Below, in pieces: positions 51,106-63,299 of a stretch of DNA of 64,000 bases. Every line of letters starts with the position of its first letter. Positions within the stretch are counted from its first letter, which is position 1. The DNA is taken from contig CM047426.1 in the NCBI GenBank assembly GCA_026168455.1, positions 54,733,749 to 54,797,748 on the forward strand. Reading direction: 5' to 3'. The notes beneath the pieces were generated by a model. That model worked only from the letters and a program-made list of their open reading frames with translations, was not told the origin of the DNA and ran no database searches. The position numbers and the translations under genes were made by a program. The stretch is from Theocolax elegans. Lineage: Eukaryota > Arthropoda > Insecta > Hymenoptera > Cerocephalidae.

Positions 51106-51182
51106 TATATATGTTATATATATATGTCATTTATATGTTATATATATGTCATAAATATGATATATATGTATGTCATATATAT

Positions 51183-51217
51183 ATAAGTGTGTGTGTGCGT
51201 GTGCGTGCGTGTGTGTG

Positions 51218-51290
<73 letters not shown>

Positions 51291-51306
51291 TGTGTGTGCG
51301 CGTGTG
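51183..51306. repeat. (GT)n microsatellite
   Basis: About 120 bp of GT with a few interruptions. It follows 80 bp of imperfect ATATGTCAT repeats. Confidence 0.95.
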
Positions 51307-51710
51307 CCAAAAAAAGTTGTGAATATAACTTGAAAGAACGTGTATTAGTTTACTTATTCCTCATAAAATTCATAAAATAAAAACGGACCTAAAATTTAAT
51401 ATATTGATTTTAAAAATATGCACAATTTTTCGAAGATAAAATAAATATTAATCAAGTATAACATACACTTTTCAAATATCTATATGTGAAATACAATAAA
51501 TCTATATTATATTAAGCTGCTTCCATCAAAAACCTTTCTCCCTTTCTGTGACGTCAATCTATTTGTATGACGTAATTGTCGAAGTGACGATATTTTTTGA
51601 TAAATAGATGTATCACATGTTTTTTGACGCACTGTTGGGGGTTAATGTTTTTAGTTGCTTTTTTAAAAGGGGTAAAATTTGAAGGGTGAAGGGGTGGTGG
51701 TATGGGGTGT
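51307..51710. other. Repeat-family sequence, inverted relative to 50.4 kb
   Basis: 51,305-51,500 matches 55,865-56,090 (agttgtgaa-ataac-tgaaaga; aaataaatattaatcaagtataacatacac) and is the inverse of 50,440-50,570. The rest, to 51,710, is unassigned. Confidence 0.5.
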
Positions 51711-53068
51711 ACCCTGACCACCTAGACATCGTCTTCAGGAAGTGACAATTTTTTTTGCATATTCAAGCAGGGTGGCACACTACTTACCAGTAGACGATGT
51801 CCAGATGACCCGGAGGTCACCCTGACCACCTGGACATCGTCTTCAGGAAGTGACAATTTTTTTGCATATTCAAGCAGGGTGGCATACTACTTACCAGTAG
51901 ACGATGTCCAGATGACCCGGAGCTCACCCTGACCACCTGGACATCGTCTTCAGGAAGTGACAATTTTTTTTGCATATTTAAGCAGGGTGGTACACTACTT
52001 ACCAGTAGACGATGTCCAGATGACCCGGAGGTCACCCTGACCACCTGGACATCGTCTTCAGGAAGTGACAATTTTTTTTGCATATTCAAGCAGGGTGGTA
52101 CACTACTTACCAGTAGACGATGTCCAGATGACCCGGAGGTCACCCTGACCACCTGGACATCGTCTTCAGGAAGTGACAATTTTTTTTGCAAATTCAAGCA
52201 GGGTGGCACACTACATACCAGTAGACGATGTCCAGATGACCCGGAGGTCACCCTGACCACCTGGACATCGTCTTCAGGAAGTGACAATTTTTTTTGCATA
52301 TTCAAGCAGGGTGGCTACACTACTTACCAGTAGACGATGTCCAGATGACCCGGAGGTCACCCTGACCACCTGGACATCGTCTTCAGGAAGTGACAATTTT
52401 TTTTGCATATTCAAGCAGGGTGGTACACTACTTACCAGTAGACGATGTCCAGATGACCCGGAGGTCACCCTGACCACCTGGACATCGTCTTCAGGAAGTG
52501 ACAATTTTTTTTGCAAATTCAAGCAGGGTGGCACACTACATACCAGTAGACGATGTCCAGATGACCCGGAGGTCACCCTGACCACCTGGACATCGTCTTC
52601 AGGAAGTGACAATTTTTTTTGCATATTCAGGCAGGGTGGTACACTACTTACCAGTAGACGATGTCCAGATGACCCGGAGGTCACCCTGACCACCTGGACA
52701 TCGTCTTCAGGAAGTGACAATTTTTTTTGCAAATTCAAGCAGGGTGGCACACTACATACCAGTAGACGATGTCCAGATGACCCGGAGGTCACCCTGACCA
52801 CCTGGACATCGTCTTCAGGAAGTGACATTTTTTTTGCATATTCAAGCAGGGTGGTACACTACTTACCAGTAGACGATGTCCAGATGACCCGGAGGTCACC
52901 CTGACCACCTGGACATCGTCTTCAGGAAGTGACAATTTTTTTTGCATATTTAAGCAGGGTGGTACACTACTTACCAGTAGACGATGTCCAGATGACCCGG
53001 AGGTCACCCTGACCACCTGGACATCGTCTTCAGGAAGTGACAATTTTTTTACATATTCAAGCAGGTTG
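51711..53068. repeat. 108-bp satellite, about 12.6 copies
   Basis: Monomers start (accctgacca) at 51,711, 51,819, 51,926, 52,034, 52,142, 52,250, 52,359, 52,467, 52,575, 52,683, 52,791, 52,898 and 53,006. Because 108 is a multiple of 3, long frames exist on both strands (up to 207 codons), but they are repeat artefacts. Within each monomer ctggacatcgtct and agacgatgtccag are inverted complements. Part of a monomer also occurs singly at about 55,497-55,550 and, inverted, at 60,322-60,376. Confidence 0.95.
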
Positions 53069-54370
53069 GCAATTCAGAAACTTTTAAAGGACGATTTCAT
53101 TTCTAAAATCTCGGTAGTCTAAAGGTTAAAATGTAAAGTTTCCAAACCGAAAATATAAAAATGTGATTTGTGTTAATAGTACTTTGAGTAATAAATACCA
53201 AATACACTATAATTTTTTTTCCTTGAATGAGAATAGAGTACAATCTTGTTTCCAAAACTTTCTTTTCTAAAAAAATGCAAGGTTAAGAAAATACTCATTA
53301 GGTATAAAGGAATAGATACATTCCGACCCAGACAGCACTTCATATTGCAGCGATATTGTTGGAATAATGTCATATTGCTACAATATTGTCAACATACATT
53401 GTCTGATTTTAGTATTTCATTAATTAATGAACGCATTAATGACGATAATAATTTAAGCTAAAGAATTGTTGTATTGTCTTATGTTTTGACGAAAATTCGT
53501 ACTATATTTCAAATTACCTATAACCAAATTTTTTAATTCTTTTGGATTTGTGGGTGAAAATCATCTAACGCGCACAATTGTGTAATAGTGAAATATATCC
53601 CATTATATCATATATAAAATTACGAATAATATATTCTAAGTACAATATATGTAATTTAATGTAAGTCAGCCGTGAAACTTGATAAAAGTTGATTTTATTG
53701 CCAAGTTTAAGTTGCTTAAAGTTTGAAATATAACGTCCCCTGGCTGTAAGAAGGCCATAATCGCATATTAACTGGTGCGATTATAGGCGTATTTCTTTAT
53801 TTCAAAAACGGGTTCAAAACTTAATTGTTCATTTTGATAACCACAATTACAATTAAGTTGAAAATCTGAACATTTACTGATTTTTGAAGTGCACTGAACT
53901 TGCTGAACTTTGTAACAAACTTGTTATTAATAATAGCGGTGTTATGATTAATGTCTTTAAAATTAATTGTAAACATAAAACATTTTTCTGACCAGGTGAA
54001 ATTGTTAACTTTTGGTTTACTTTAGAGGTAAAAATTTCATTTTTAGTATTTCATGATGTTAAGCAAAAAATACGGGCATGTTTTTGTGGTAATTCAGCGG
54101 TTACCTTTTTTAATGTAATTTCTCTGGTAGAGTATAATTGGAAAACTAATACATTTTTAAAACTAATTCATAGAGTAAATTTCAGATAAAGTAACTACAT
54201 AAAAACAGTATTATTCCGATGTGGAAATTTTGAATGTTAACGTAATAAAATTTAAAAAACAATCTATGTAATCTCCCCTGGCATGTAACATCCCCTGTCC
54301 AAATTTCTTTTATAACAAATAATCGATGCTGATCATTACATGCTTTACTGTTTTGACTAAAAATAAACAT
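53069..54370. other. AT-rich interval, no gene seen
   Basis: Probably intronic or intergenic. Short frames only. 'tcccctgg...tgtaa' words recur near 53,740, 54,275 and 54,960. Confidence 0.5.
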
Positions 54371-54401
54371 TATTTCTTAACAATTGTTTTCTCCATTCAA
54401 A

Positions 54402-54572
54402 GGAACTATGCGAGTCCATCAATGGAAATGGAGTAGATGTGAGCCCCAAAAAATTAATTTTAATGAAGTAAGTTGTTACGAATGTAATTTGAATAGACAA
54501 TGTGAACATTATCAATTAGGGTCGATCTCGTACGAAAATAAAACTCAGAAAAAGAGTAAAATTGTTATTTAA
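54402..54572 (+). pseudogene. Cysteine-rich repeat-protein fragment
   Basis: The frame KGTMRVHQWKWSRCEP...VSCYECNLNRQCEHYQLGSI stops at 54,572. The spacing VHQ ... SCxxC ... CxHYxLG resembles a C-terminal cysteine-rich block that I associate with transposon-derived insect proteins. It could instead be a terminal exon of a host gene (the preceding ttctccattcaaag is a possible acceptor). I cannot decide between these. Confidence 0.35.
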
Positions 54573-55128
54573 GATAAAAGAAGTCACTACTAAAAGAAAT
54601 AATAAAAATATATAATTTATATTACAAATATAAAAATTATGTTAAATAGATTATATGGAAACATTGCATATATTTTATAAATGGAAGAATTTGTTAATTA
54701 ATTTTGTTTTGTTATTATCAATTAGGTATAGTTATATTCAATGTATACTCCATAAAATATGTTTATTAAAATTTTCTATCCCTATTACAAAATCTCACGT
54801 GAGAAATTGATTTTTTATTATTTAGCAAATTTAAACACCTCTCCAATTGAAATATCACACGAGATTTTGGCATGAAATCTCACTTGAGATTTAACGCGAG
54901 ATTTTGTATTAGGGATGTATTCAAGATTTTTATGTTTTATATATCAAAATATATGTAATTCCCCTGGAATGTAAAAATTAAAAATCTTCAATACGTTGAG
55001 TAAATCAACTGATCCTGTATGCCCACTGTAAACAGGTACTCTAGAAACTGTAATTGGTCCAGAGAAACCAAAAATATATAATTTTTTTCATTTTGTGTTC
55101 TTGCATATCACAACGATAAATGTTCACG

Positions 55129-55332
55129 TTAGATGATTTTCACCCATGTAGGATTGTCAGGTAGCATTACTTTACCCATTTGGCAACAACTTGAAAATAA
55201 TTTATTTTTATTATATTCACATGAAAAATGTTTTGCATGGCAATAATTACAAATTTCAGACATTGTACCTAAATAATTTTCAATTATTAAAGATTCATTA
55301 AAATAATTATTTGCTATTTTACCATCATACAT
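55129..55332 (-). pseudogene. Helitron helicase-like N-terminal fragment
   Basis: A 67-codon frame with MSEICNYCHAKHFSCE and FSSCCQMGKVMLP. A CxxCxAxHF ... CCxxGKxxLP arrangement is characteristic of the segment before the Rep/helicase part in Helitron proteins. The rest of the protein is missing, so this is a small fossil. Confidence 0.55.
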
Positions 55333-56234
55333 ATTATTTTTATTTTTTTTTGTTTACTCTTAAGTTCTGCAATAACATCTAATTTTTTTTTTTTAATGAG
55401 GAGTAGCATTTTCATTTATTGACTCATTATCATGAACTTGAGTTTTTTAAAAAGTGTTAAAATAGGGTAAGGTGGGGGAATTAAAGGAGGATGGGTAGTT
55501 GACCTGGAGGTCATCCTGACCACCTGGACATCGTCCTCGGGAAGTGACATAATTTTTTTTTTTTTTAATTTTTTTGTTTAATTTCATTTTCCCTCTGCGA
55601 TTACAGGCTTGGGACTGACATATATTGTTCATATATTTTGTTCAGTTCATATATTTTGTTCAATATATATTGTTCATTTATTTTGAAATTTTGAGTGCTA
55701 CTCTTTAAAGATGTTGCTTATATGTATATTTGTAAATATTTGAATTAAGTGTGCACTTTAGATATGATTTTTTTTATTAATTAATTTATATTCAATCCGC
55801 ACCCCGTTACAAATATATATATTTTAAAATTGTTTTTTCAAGAATACATAATATATGTATTTTTTCCGTGCGCAAAAAAAAAGTTGTGAACATAACATGA
55901 AAGAATGTGTATTTGTTTACTCATTCTTGATAAAACTCATAAAATTTTTAAACGTATACTCACTAGTAATAACGGATCTAAAATTCAATGTAATGCTTTA
56001 AATACAGATGTAAAATTGTTTGAAGATGAAATAAATATTAATCAAGTATAACATACACTTTTCCAAATATCCATATGATATATACAATGGGTTAAAAATT
56101 AAATATATTAATTATTGCATTTTTAAGATAATTCTATTATAAACAATTAAATATATTAATTATTGCATTTTTAAGATAATTCTATTTTTATACTCATTTA
56201 TATTTTAATTACACCTTTTTATAAGTAATTTATA

Positions 56235-56900
56235 CTCCATAATAGTTTTCTGCAATTGAAAGTACTCAAATCAAAAACACCTTTCAAAAAGGTGTCAAAA
56301 CCCGCAAGTATATGTGTTATTCTAATCAAACTTTGAAAATTGTTATCTGATAAATAAAATTGTTATCTGTCTGATAAATTTTAAAGTATAAGATAAAAAT
56401 ATCTTTGATTCTAATTCCCATATTTTCTCTACTTATTTATATTTTTATTACACCTTTTCTATATGTAACTTATATTCCATAATATTTTTCTGCAATTGAA
56501 AGTATTCAATTCGAAAACACCTTCCAAGAAGGTGTCAAAACCCGCAAGTATTGTGCTATTCTAATCAAACTTTGAAAATTGTTATCTGATAAATAAATAA
56601 TTTTAATTTCTAACTACCTTATTTTATCTATTTCTTTGAATTTTAATGAAACATTTTTATAAATATTACGAAAATTTCGTATAAAAAATTTCTGCAATTG
56701 AAAGAATTGAAATCAAACTGAAATCGACAAGTATTTTGAATCGTACCATATAAATTTATATTTTATATAAACATTTTTATACATATTACTTAAACTTCGT
56801 AAAAAGTTTCTACAATTGAAAGCACTGAAATCAAACTGTAATCGACAAGTATTTTGAACCATGCAAAAATTTCTACCAATCTGAATACAGATTTTTTATA
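56235..56900. repeat. Degenerate subrepeats 'ctgcaattgaaag'
   Basis: Starts near 56,247, 56,488, 56,690 and 56,810, with associated 'aggtgtcaaaacccgcaagta' or 'atcgacaagtattttgaa' words. Inverted counterparts lie at 59,090-59,680 and related copies at 63,300-64,000. Confidence 0.7.
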
Positions 56901-57256
56901 TGAAAAGTATCTTACACTATTATTTTTCATTTCTGGCCCTCACATGTTTTACAGTAATAAATAAATAATATTCTAATGATATTAATTTGTGCAAAATTAA
57001 TTTCTGCAATACTAATAAAATGGACATTTCTTTTTTATTCTTTTAAATAATAAAATAATACTTGCACCACCGTTGGTTAAACGCTTCGTATATGTGTTAA
57101 TTCTGACTATATTAACTGATGTTACATTTTATAAATAATTACATACATCTTAGCTTTTATCTTATTAATTAATTAATTAATTGGTAAAATCATGTAGATT
57201 GTATATCCTTAGTTAAGTGAAATAATAATTATTTACATAACTACTAAGAAAAACTT

Positions 57257-57418
57257 GCTAATCAGCGACGGAGGTCATACGATGTCTTGGTGAAGTAAGC
57301 ACTTGTTGAAAATACAGTCGCTAGTGGTGCTTGTATCAATCGGCCGGGGCCGGGAATCAAACCTGGGACCTCCAGATTACGAGTCCGTCGCCCTACCGAC
57401 CAAGCCATCGCAGGCCTC
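57257..57418 (-). mobile_element. tRNA-derived SINE, copy in first central repeat
   Basis: The minus-strand head (about 57,416-57,342, 75 nt) has tRNA layout: TGGCTTGGTCGGT (A-box-like), anticodon loop CTCGTAA (anticodon CGT, Thr-like) and GGTTTGATTCCC (B box). A 70-nt non-tRNA tail follows, ending ctgattagc. There is no complete acceptor pairing, so I treat it as a SINE, not a working tRNA gene. Confidence 0.65.
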
Positions 57419-58492
57419 TTTTAGGAACTTTATTAGATAAAAATAATGATGTCTATTTTATCATTGGTGATGTAGGATATTAAAATTGCCAGATAGTATT
57501 GCAATATTTATATATTATTACTCATTGCAGTTTCTTCACGGTATTATATACTTTCATAAATGTAAAGGAATACATTAGTAAGTCAGAATTAACACATATA
57601 TGAAGCGTTTAACCAACGGTGGTGCAAGTATTATTTTATTATTTAAAAGAATAAAAAAGAAATGTCCATTTTATTAGTATTGCAGAAATTAATTTTGCAC
57701 AAATTAATATCATTAGAATATTATTTATTTATTACTGTAAAACATATGAGGGCCAGAAATGAAAAAATAATAGTGTAAGATACTTTTCATATAAAAAAAT
57801 CTGTATTCAGATTGGTAGAAATTTTGCATGGTTCAAAATACTTGTCGATTACAGTTTGATTTCAGTGCTTTCAATTGTAGAAACTTTTTACGAAGTTTAA
57901 GTAATATGTATAAAAATGTTTATATAAAATATAAATTTATGGTACGATTCAAAATACTTGTCGATTTCAGTTTGATTTAATATAAATTTATAGTTATATA
58001 CACATTTTTATTAACTTAAACTTCGTACAAACGTTTCTACAATTGCAAGCACTGAAATCCAAACTGTAATCGACAAGTAATTCCTTGAACCATGCCAAAA
58101 ATTTCTACCAATCTGAATACAGATTTTTTTATATGACAATTATCTTACACTATTATTTTTCATTTCTGGCCCTACACACTGTTTTACAGTAATAAATAAA
58201 ATAATATTCTAATGATATTAATTTGTGCAAAATTAATTTCTGCAATACTAATAAAATGGACATTTCTTTTTTATTCTTTTTAAATAATAAATAATTACTT
58301 GCACCACCGTGGTTAAACGCTTCGTATATGTGTTAATTCTGACTATATTAACTGATGTTACATTTTATAAATAATTACATACATCTTAGCTTTTATCTTA
58401 TTAATTAATTAATTAATGGTAAAATCATGTAGATTGTATATCACTTAGTTAGTGAAATAATAATTATTTTACATAACTACTAAGAAAAACTT

Positions 58493-58654
58493 GCTAATCA
58501 GCGACGGAGGTCATACGATGTCTTGGTGAAGTAAGCACTTGTTGAAAATACAGTCGCTAGTGGTGCTTGTATCAATCGGCCGGGGCCGGGAATCAAACCT
58601 GGGACCTCCAGATTACGAGTCCGTCGCCCTACCGACCAAGCCATCGCAGGCCTC
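58493..58654 (-). mobile_element. tRNA-derived SINE, copy in second central repeat
   Basis: Essentially identical to 57,257-57,418. It is present because the 1,236-bp central unit was duplicated, so it is not an independent insertion. Confidence 0.65.
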
Positions 58655-60462
58655 TTTTAGGAACTTTATTAGATAAAAATAATGATGTCTATTTTATCAT
58701 TGGTGATGTAGGATATTAAAATTGCCAGATAGTATTGCAATATTTATATATTATTACTCATTGCAGTTTCTTCACGGTATTATATACTTTCATAAATGTA
58801 AAGGAATACATTAGTAAGTCAGAATTAACACATATATGAAGCGTTTAACCAACGGTGGTGCAAGTATTATTTTATTATTTAAAAGAATAAAAAAGAAATG
58901 TCCATTTTATTAGTATTGCAGAAATTAATTTTGCACAAATTAATATCATTAGAATATTATTTATTTATTACTGTAAAACATATGAGGGCCAGAAATGAAA
59001 AATAATAGTGTAAGATACTTTTCATATAAAAAATCTGTATTCAGATTGGTAGAAATTTTTGCATGGTTCAAAATACTTGTCGATTACAGTTTGATTTCAG
59101 TGCTTTCAATTGTAGAAACTTTTTACGAAGTTTAAGTAATATGTATAAAAATGTTTATATAAAATATAAATTTATGGTACGATTCAAAATACTTGTCGAT
59201 TTCAGTTTGATTTCAATTGTTTCAATTGCAGAAATTTTTTATACGAAATTTTCGTAATTTTTATAAAAATGTTTCATTAAAATTCAAAGAAATAGATAAA
59301 TAAGGTAGTTAGAAATTAAAATTATTTATTTATCAGATAACAATTTTCAAAGTTTGATTAGAATAGCACAATACTTGCGGGTTTTGACACCTTCTTGGAA
59401 GGTGTTTTCGAATTGAATACTTTCAATTGCAGAAAAATATTATGGAATATAAGTTACATATAGAAAAGGTGTAATAAAATATAAATAAGTAGAGAAAATA
59501 TGGGAATTAGAATCAAAGATATTTTTATCTTATACTTTAAAATTTATCAGACAGATAACAATTTTATTTATCAGATAACAATTTTCAAAGTTTGATTAGA
59601 ATAACACATATACTTGCGGGTTTTGACACCTTTTTGAAAGGTGTTTTTGATTTGAGTACTTTCAATTGCAGAAAACTATTATGGAGTATAAATTACTTAT
59701 AAAAAGGTGTAATTAAAATATAAATGAGTATAAAAATAGAATTATCTTAAAAATGCAATAATTAATATATTTAATTTTTAACCCATTGTATATATCATAT
59801 GGATATTTGGAAAAGTGTATGTTATACTTGATTAATATTTATTTCATCTTCAAACAATTTTACATCTGTATTTAAAGCATTACATTGAATTTTAGATCCG
59901 TTATTACTATTGAGTATACGTTTAAAAATTTTATGAGTTTTATCAAGAATGAGTAAACAAATACACATTCTTTCATGTTATGTTCACAACTTTTTTTTTG
60001 CGCACGGAAAAAATACATATATTATGTATTCTTGAAAAAACAATTTTAAAATATATATATTGTAACGGGGTGCGGATTAAATATAAATTAATTAATAAAA
60101 AAAATCATATCTAAAGTGCACACTTAATTCAAATATTTACAAATATACATATAAGCAACATCTATAAAGAGTAGCACTCAAAATTTCAAAATAAATGAAC
60201 AATATATATTGAACAAAATATATGAACTGAACAAAATATATGAACAATATATGTCAGTCCCAAGCCTGTAATCGCAGAGGGAAAATGAAATTAAACAAAA
60301 AAATTATAAAACAAAAAAATTATGTCACTTCCCGAGGACGATGTCCAGGTGGTCAGGATGACCTCCAGGTCAACTACCCATCCTCCTTTAATTCCCCCAC
60401 CTTACCCTATTTTAACACTTTTTAAAAAACTCAAGTTCATGATAATGAGTCAATAAATGAAA

Positions 60463-61102
60463 TCAAAAGGCGCGATAGCGCCTGACGCAAGTATAGGCGC
60501 GAGAGCCATTATATACAGCTAACTAGCCCCCCAGATTTTTACTTTTCTAACCGCTGCATTATTACATTATGTATGTGTGCTATTGACCACGCATTACGTT
60601 CCTTATTTATTAATCTTTACTGTACAACAAGTTTTACACGAATTCATTTACGCACAATCAAGAAAATCAATGCCAAAGATATTGCTTGCTGATTTCCTTT
60701 CCTCATTTTTCGTCTTCTCCCTTTTGATATATATAGTCAACTTCAAACAAAATGAGATAGAGATAGTATAGGAAAGGCATGAGATAGAAAGAGAAACAAT
60801 GCTTTCCAGCCCGTGAGAGAGCGCGTACAGAAGTAAAAACTTATAGAAGAAGTTCAAACGTGGCCACGAGAGGGAGCTAGTTTCAGGTGAATACTTTTGT
60901 CACAGTTGAATCATCTGGCTGATTTTGTGTGAAAAGTTATGAATTAAAATTATTAATTTACGTAATTATTTCCAATACCTCACATTATTCCGTTTCGGTA
61001 TTTTTTATTGTAGTGCAATGCAGATACTATTGCAAGGTGAAGATTTCATATTCGCCCATATCCTATACTAGTATGTCGACCTTTGACATCTCGACGAGAG
61101 AA

Positions 61103-61145
<43 letters not shown>

Positions 61146-62260
61146 AACATTGATAAAATTCTAACCATGAAAACAATGTTTTCATTTCCATGCAAGCGAT
61201 GGTATAACTTTTTTTAATCTTAAAATATAATATTAATAAGAATTGCACAAAAAATAAATTTATATTATTACATTATTTTAATTATATTTATTATATTATT
61301 AATTCATTTTATTTGTATAATTTGATGTGTTTGCTTTAAGTTTATATTATTTGAAGGGACTTATGCTTGTATTTTTATAATGAATCCCTCATGATATCTC
61401 AATGTTTTCCACATTGACCAAAATAATTTAAAAAACAATAGATTTTAATTAAGTGGATGCTTGATCGTTCTCTATCCTAATTAAAATTACTGAATAATCA
61501 TTTTATTTTCTATATAAAACCAATATATGTGTTCGATACTTTGCCAAGTACATAATATTTAATAATTATATGGACTATAACATATGTAGTATGATATTCT
61601 TTCCAACGTTAAGTGAAATGATTGCTTAATAGTATTATATGTACTGACTTAAATAATTTAAAAGAATGTTGATAAGTTATTGTTCTCTTTACGTATATTT
61701 ATTGAGTACCTTTTTTAATATTTAAGTAAAATCAATGTGTCAGTTGTTTGGTAAGTGTAAAAGGCATTTAATAATTTTGTAACTTTCACATGCCTATAAA
61801 ATGTTTGATAGTGACACTAAGTAACATATATAGTTAAGTAATTAAATAGAATTTCTTGTGTTGTACTAAAATTATAATATTAAATTGTACTGTTGTCATT
61901 AATTATTATAGTAACCCAATAATATAGAATTTAATTTGTTACAAATAAATTTAGCTTAATTAAAACTATAAGTGTATCATATTAAATTCACTGAATAAGA
62001 AAGGGTTATTTTTAAAGTATATTAATTTTAAGCAAATAACGTCTCTGAAGTGAAAAATTATTAGTATAAAGTAAAATTAAAGCAAATTTGCTGTGAGGAA
62101 CATTTTACCTTGTAAATATTATATGCTATATCACCAATGAAACAATATAAATTATTATTTTAATCTAATACAGTTCCTAACATAGAGAACCCAGTATACT
62201 GCCTTGCGCTATTTTTTTAAATACAAGTTTTTATTAGTAGTTCTGTAAAATAATTATTAT
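60463..62260. other. AT-rich interval, no gene seen
   Basis: The first 400 bp match the 50.57-50.88 kb repeat family. Short frames (60,577-60,857; 60,929-61,248) follow low-complexity sequence and lack recognisable domains. Confidence 0.5.
61098..61141. repeat. (GA)n microsatellite
   Basis: About 40 bp of GA repeats; responsible for the charged or serine-rich short frames around it. Confidence 0.95.
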
Positions 62261-62262
62261 AC

Positions 62263-62994
62263 CACTTCACTATGTATTTATAAAGATTCTACATACTTTT
62301 ACCAATTAATTCATGTGCTTTAAAGATATATTTATTAATAATGAATTATAAATAATGAACAAAATACTTAAAAGTAACTGACAAACAAGACTCGTATAAA
62401 GCACAGTTGTAACTTTATAATGTATAATCTTGTTAATTGTAATTTTGACATACTTAATGATGTCTCATAATATTTTTTTCAAAACTTTATGTAATTTGCA
62501 GAATAAAGGTATTATACATGTAAAAGTTGACAATTTATATAAATGATTAAATATTTAGATTTCTTAAATATGCATGAATGTATTAGAGTAAAATTTATTG
62601 TACATTGCAGATAAATAAATAGAAATTTATTATTTCACTTGAGTAAGTATTTATAAACAATCTACATGATTTTACCAATTAATTAGTGTATTTTAAAAAA
62701 TATATTTAATAATAATGAATTATAAATAATGAACAAAATACTTAAAAGTAATTGACAAACAAGACTCGTATGAAGCACACTTGTAACTTTATAATGTATA
62801 ATCTTATTAATTCTAATTTTGACATACTTAATGATGTCTCATAATATTTTTTTGAAAACTTTATGGAATTTGCAGAATAAAGGTATTATAAAAGTTGACA
62901 ATATTTATAAACGATTAAAAATTTAGATTTTTTAAATATGCATGAATGTATTAGAGTAAAATTTATTGCACATTGCAGATAAATAAATAGAAAA
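62263..62994. repeat. Tandem duplication, about 371-bp unit
   Basis: Two copies sharing, for example, atgaattataaataatgaac, gacaaacaagactcgtat and catacttaatgatgtctcat, each ending gcagataaataaatag. The offset is 370-373 bp. The copies differ by scattered changes and small indels. The beginning is related to the fold-back family at 39.0-39.7 kb. Confidence 0.85.
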
Positions 62995-63299
62995 AGTAAT
63001 GCTTATCAAATTACACAAATTAATAAAGTAATAATGTGGACTTTTATGAAAAGTAAAAATTAGAGAGCTATACTTGAGTGAAATACAGCATTTTAACACA
63101 ATGAACTTTAAAATAAATTTGCAAACGTTCTTTTTGGATTTAACATGTATAACAAAAAAATCAATGGGAATTGTGCTACATACAAATAGTCTGGGAACTG
63201 AATGGGGGGAGGAGGTCATTGGAGGCCACAAATTTTGTTTTCATTTTTGGACAAAAAATTACCATTTTTAATTCTTTTTATTTAGTTGTACATTCATGC

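Larger units (their letters stand above)
55411..60462. repeat. 5 kb palindrome with tandemly duplicated centre
   Basis: The outer arms are inverted copies: tttcatttattgactcatta at 55,411 corresponds to the complement ending at 60,462, and similarity continues through the satellite-like segment, the LTR-like tgtaacggggtgcgg (60,060; complement near 55,805) and the 56.2-56.9 kb subrepeats. The middle (about 56.8-59.2 kb) is two direct copies, 1,236 bp apart, of a unit that is itself palindromic. Both copies contain the SINE. No genes. Confidence 0.85.

Noticed and set aside
51817..53043. Long frames on both strands across the satellite (162, 184 and 207 codons)
   Set aside because: The 108-bp period is divisible by three and has few stops. 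Identical repeats are open on both strands, so this is satellite, not a repeat protein.
57342..57416. Functional tRNA-Thr gene on the minus strand
   Set aside because: Box A is imperfect, acceptor pairing is incomplete, a non-tRNA tail is attached and multiple copies exist; better explained as a SINE.
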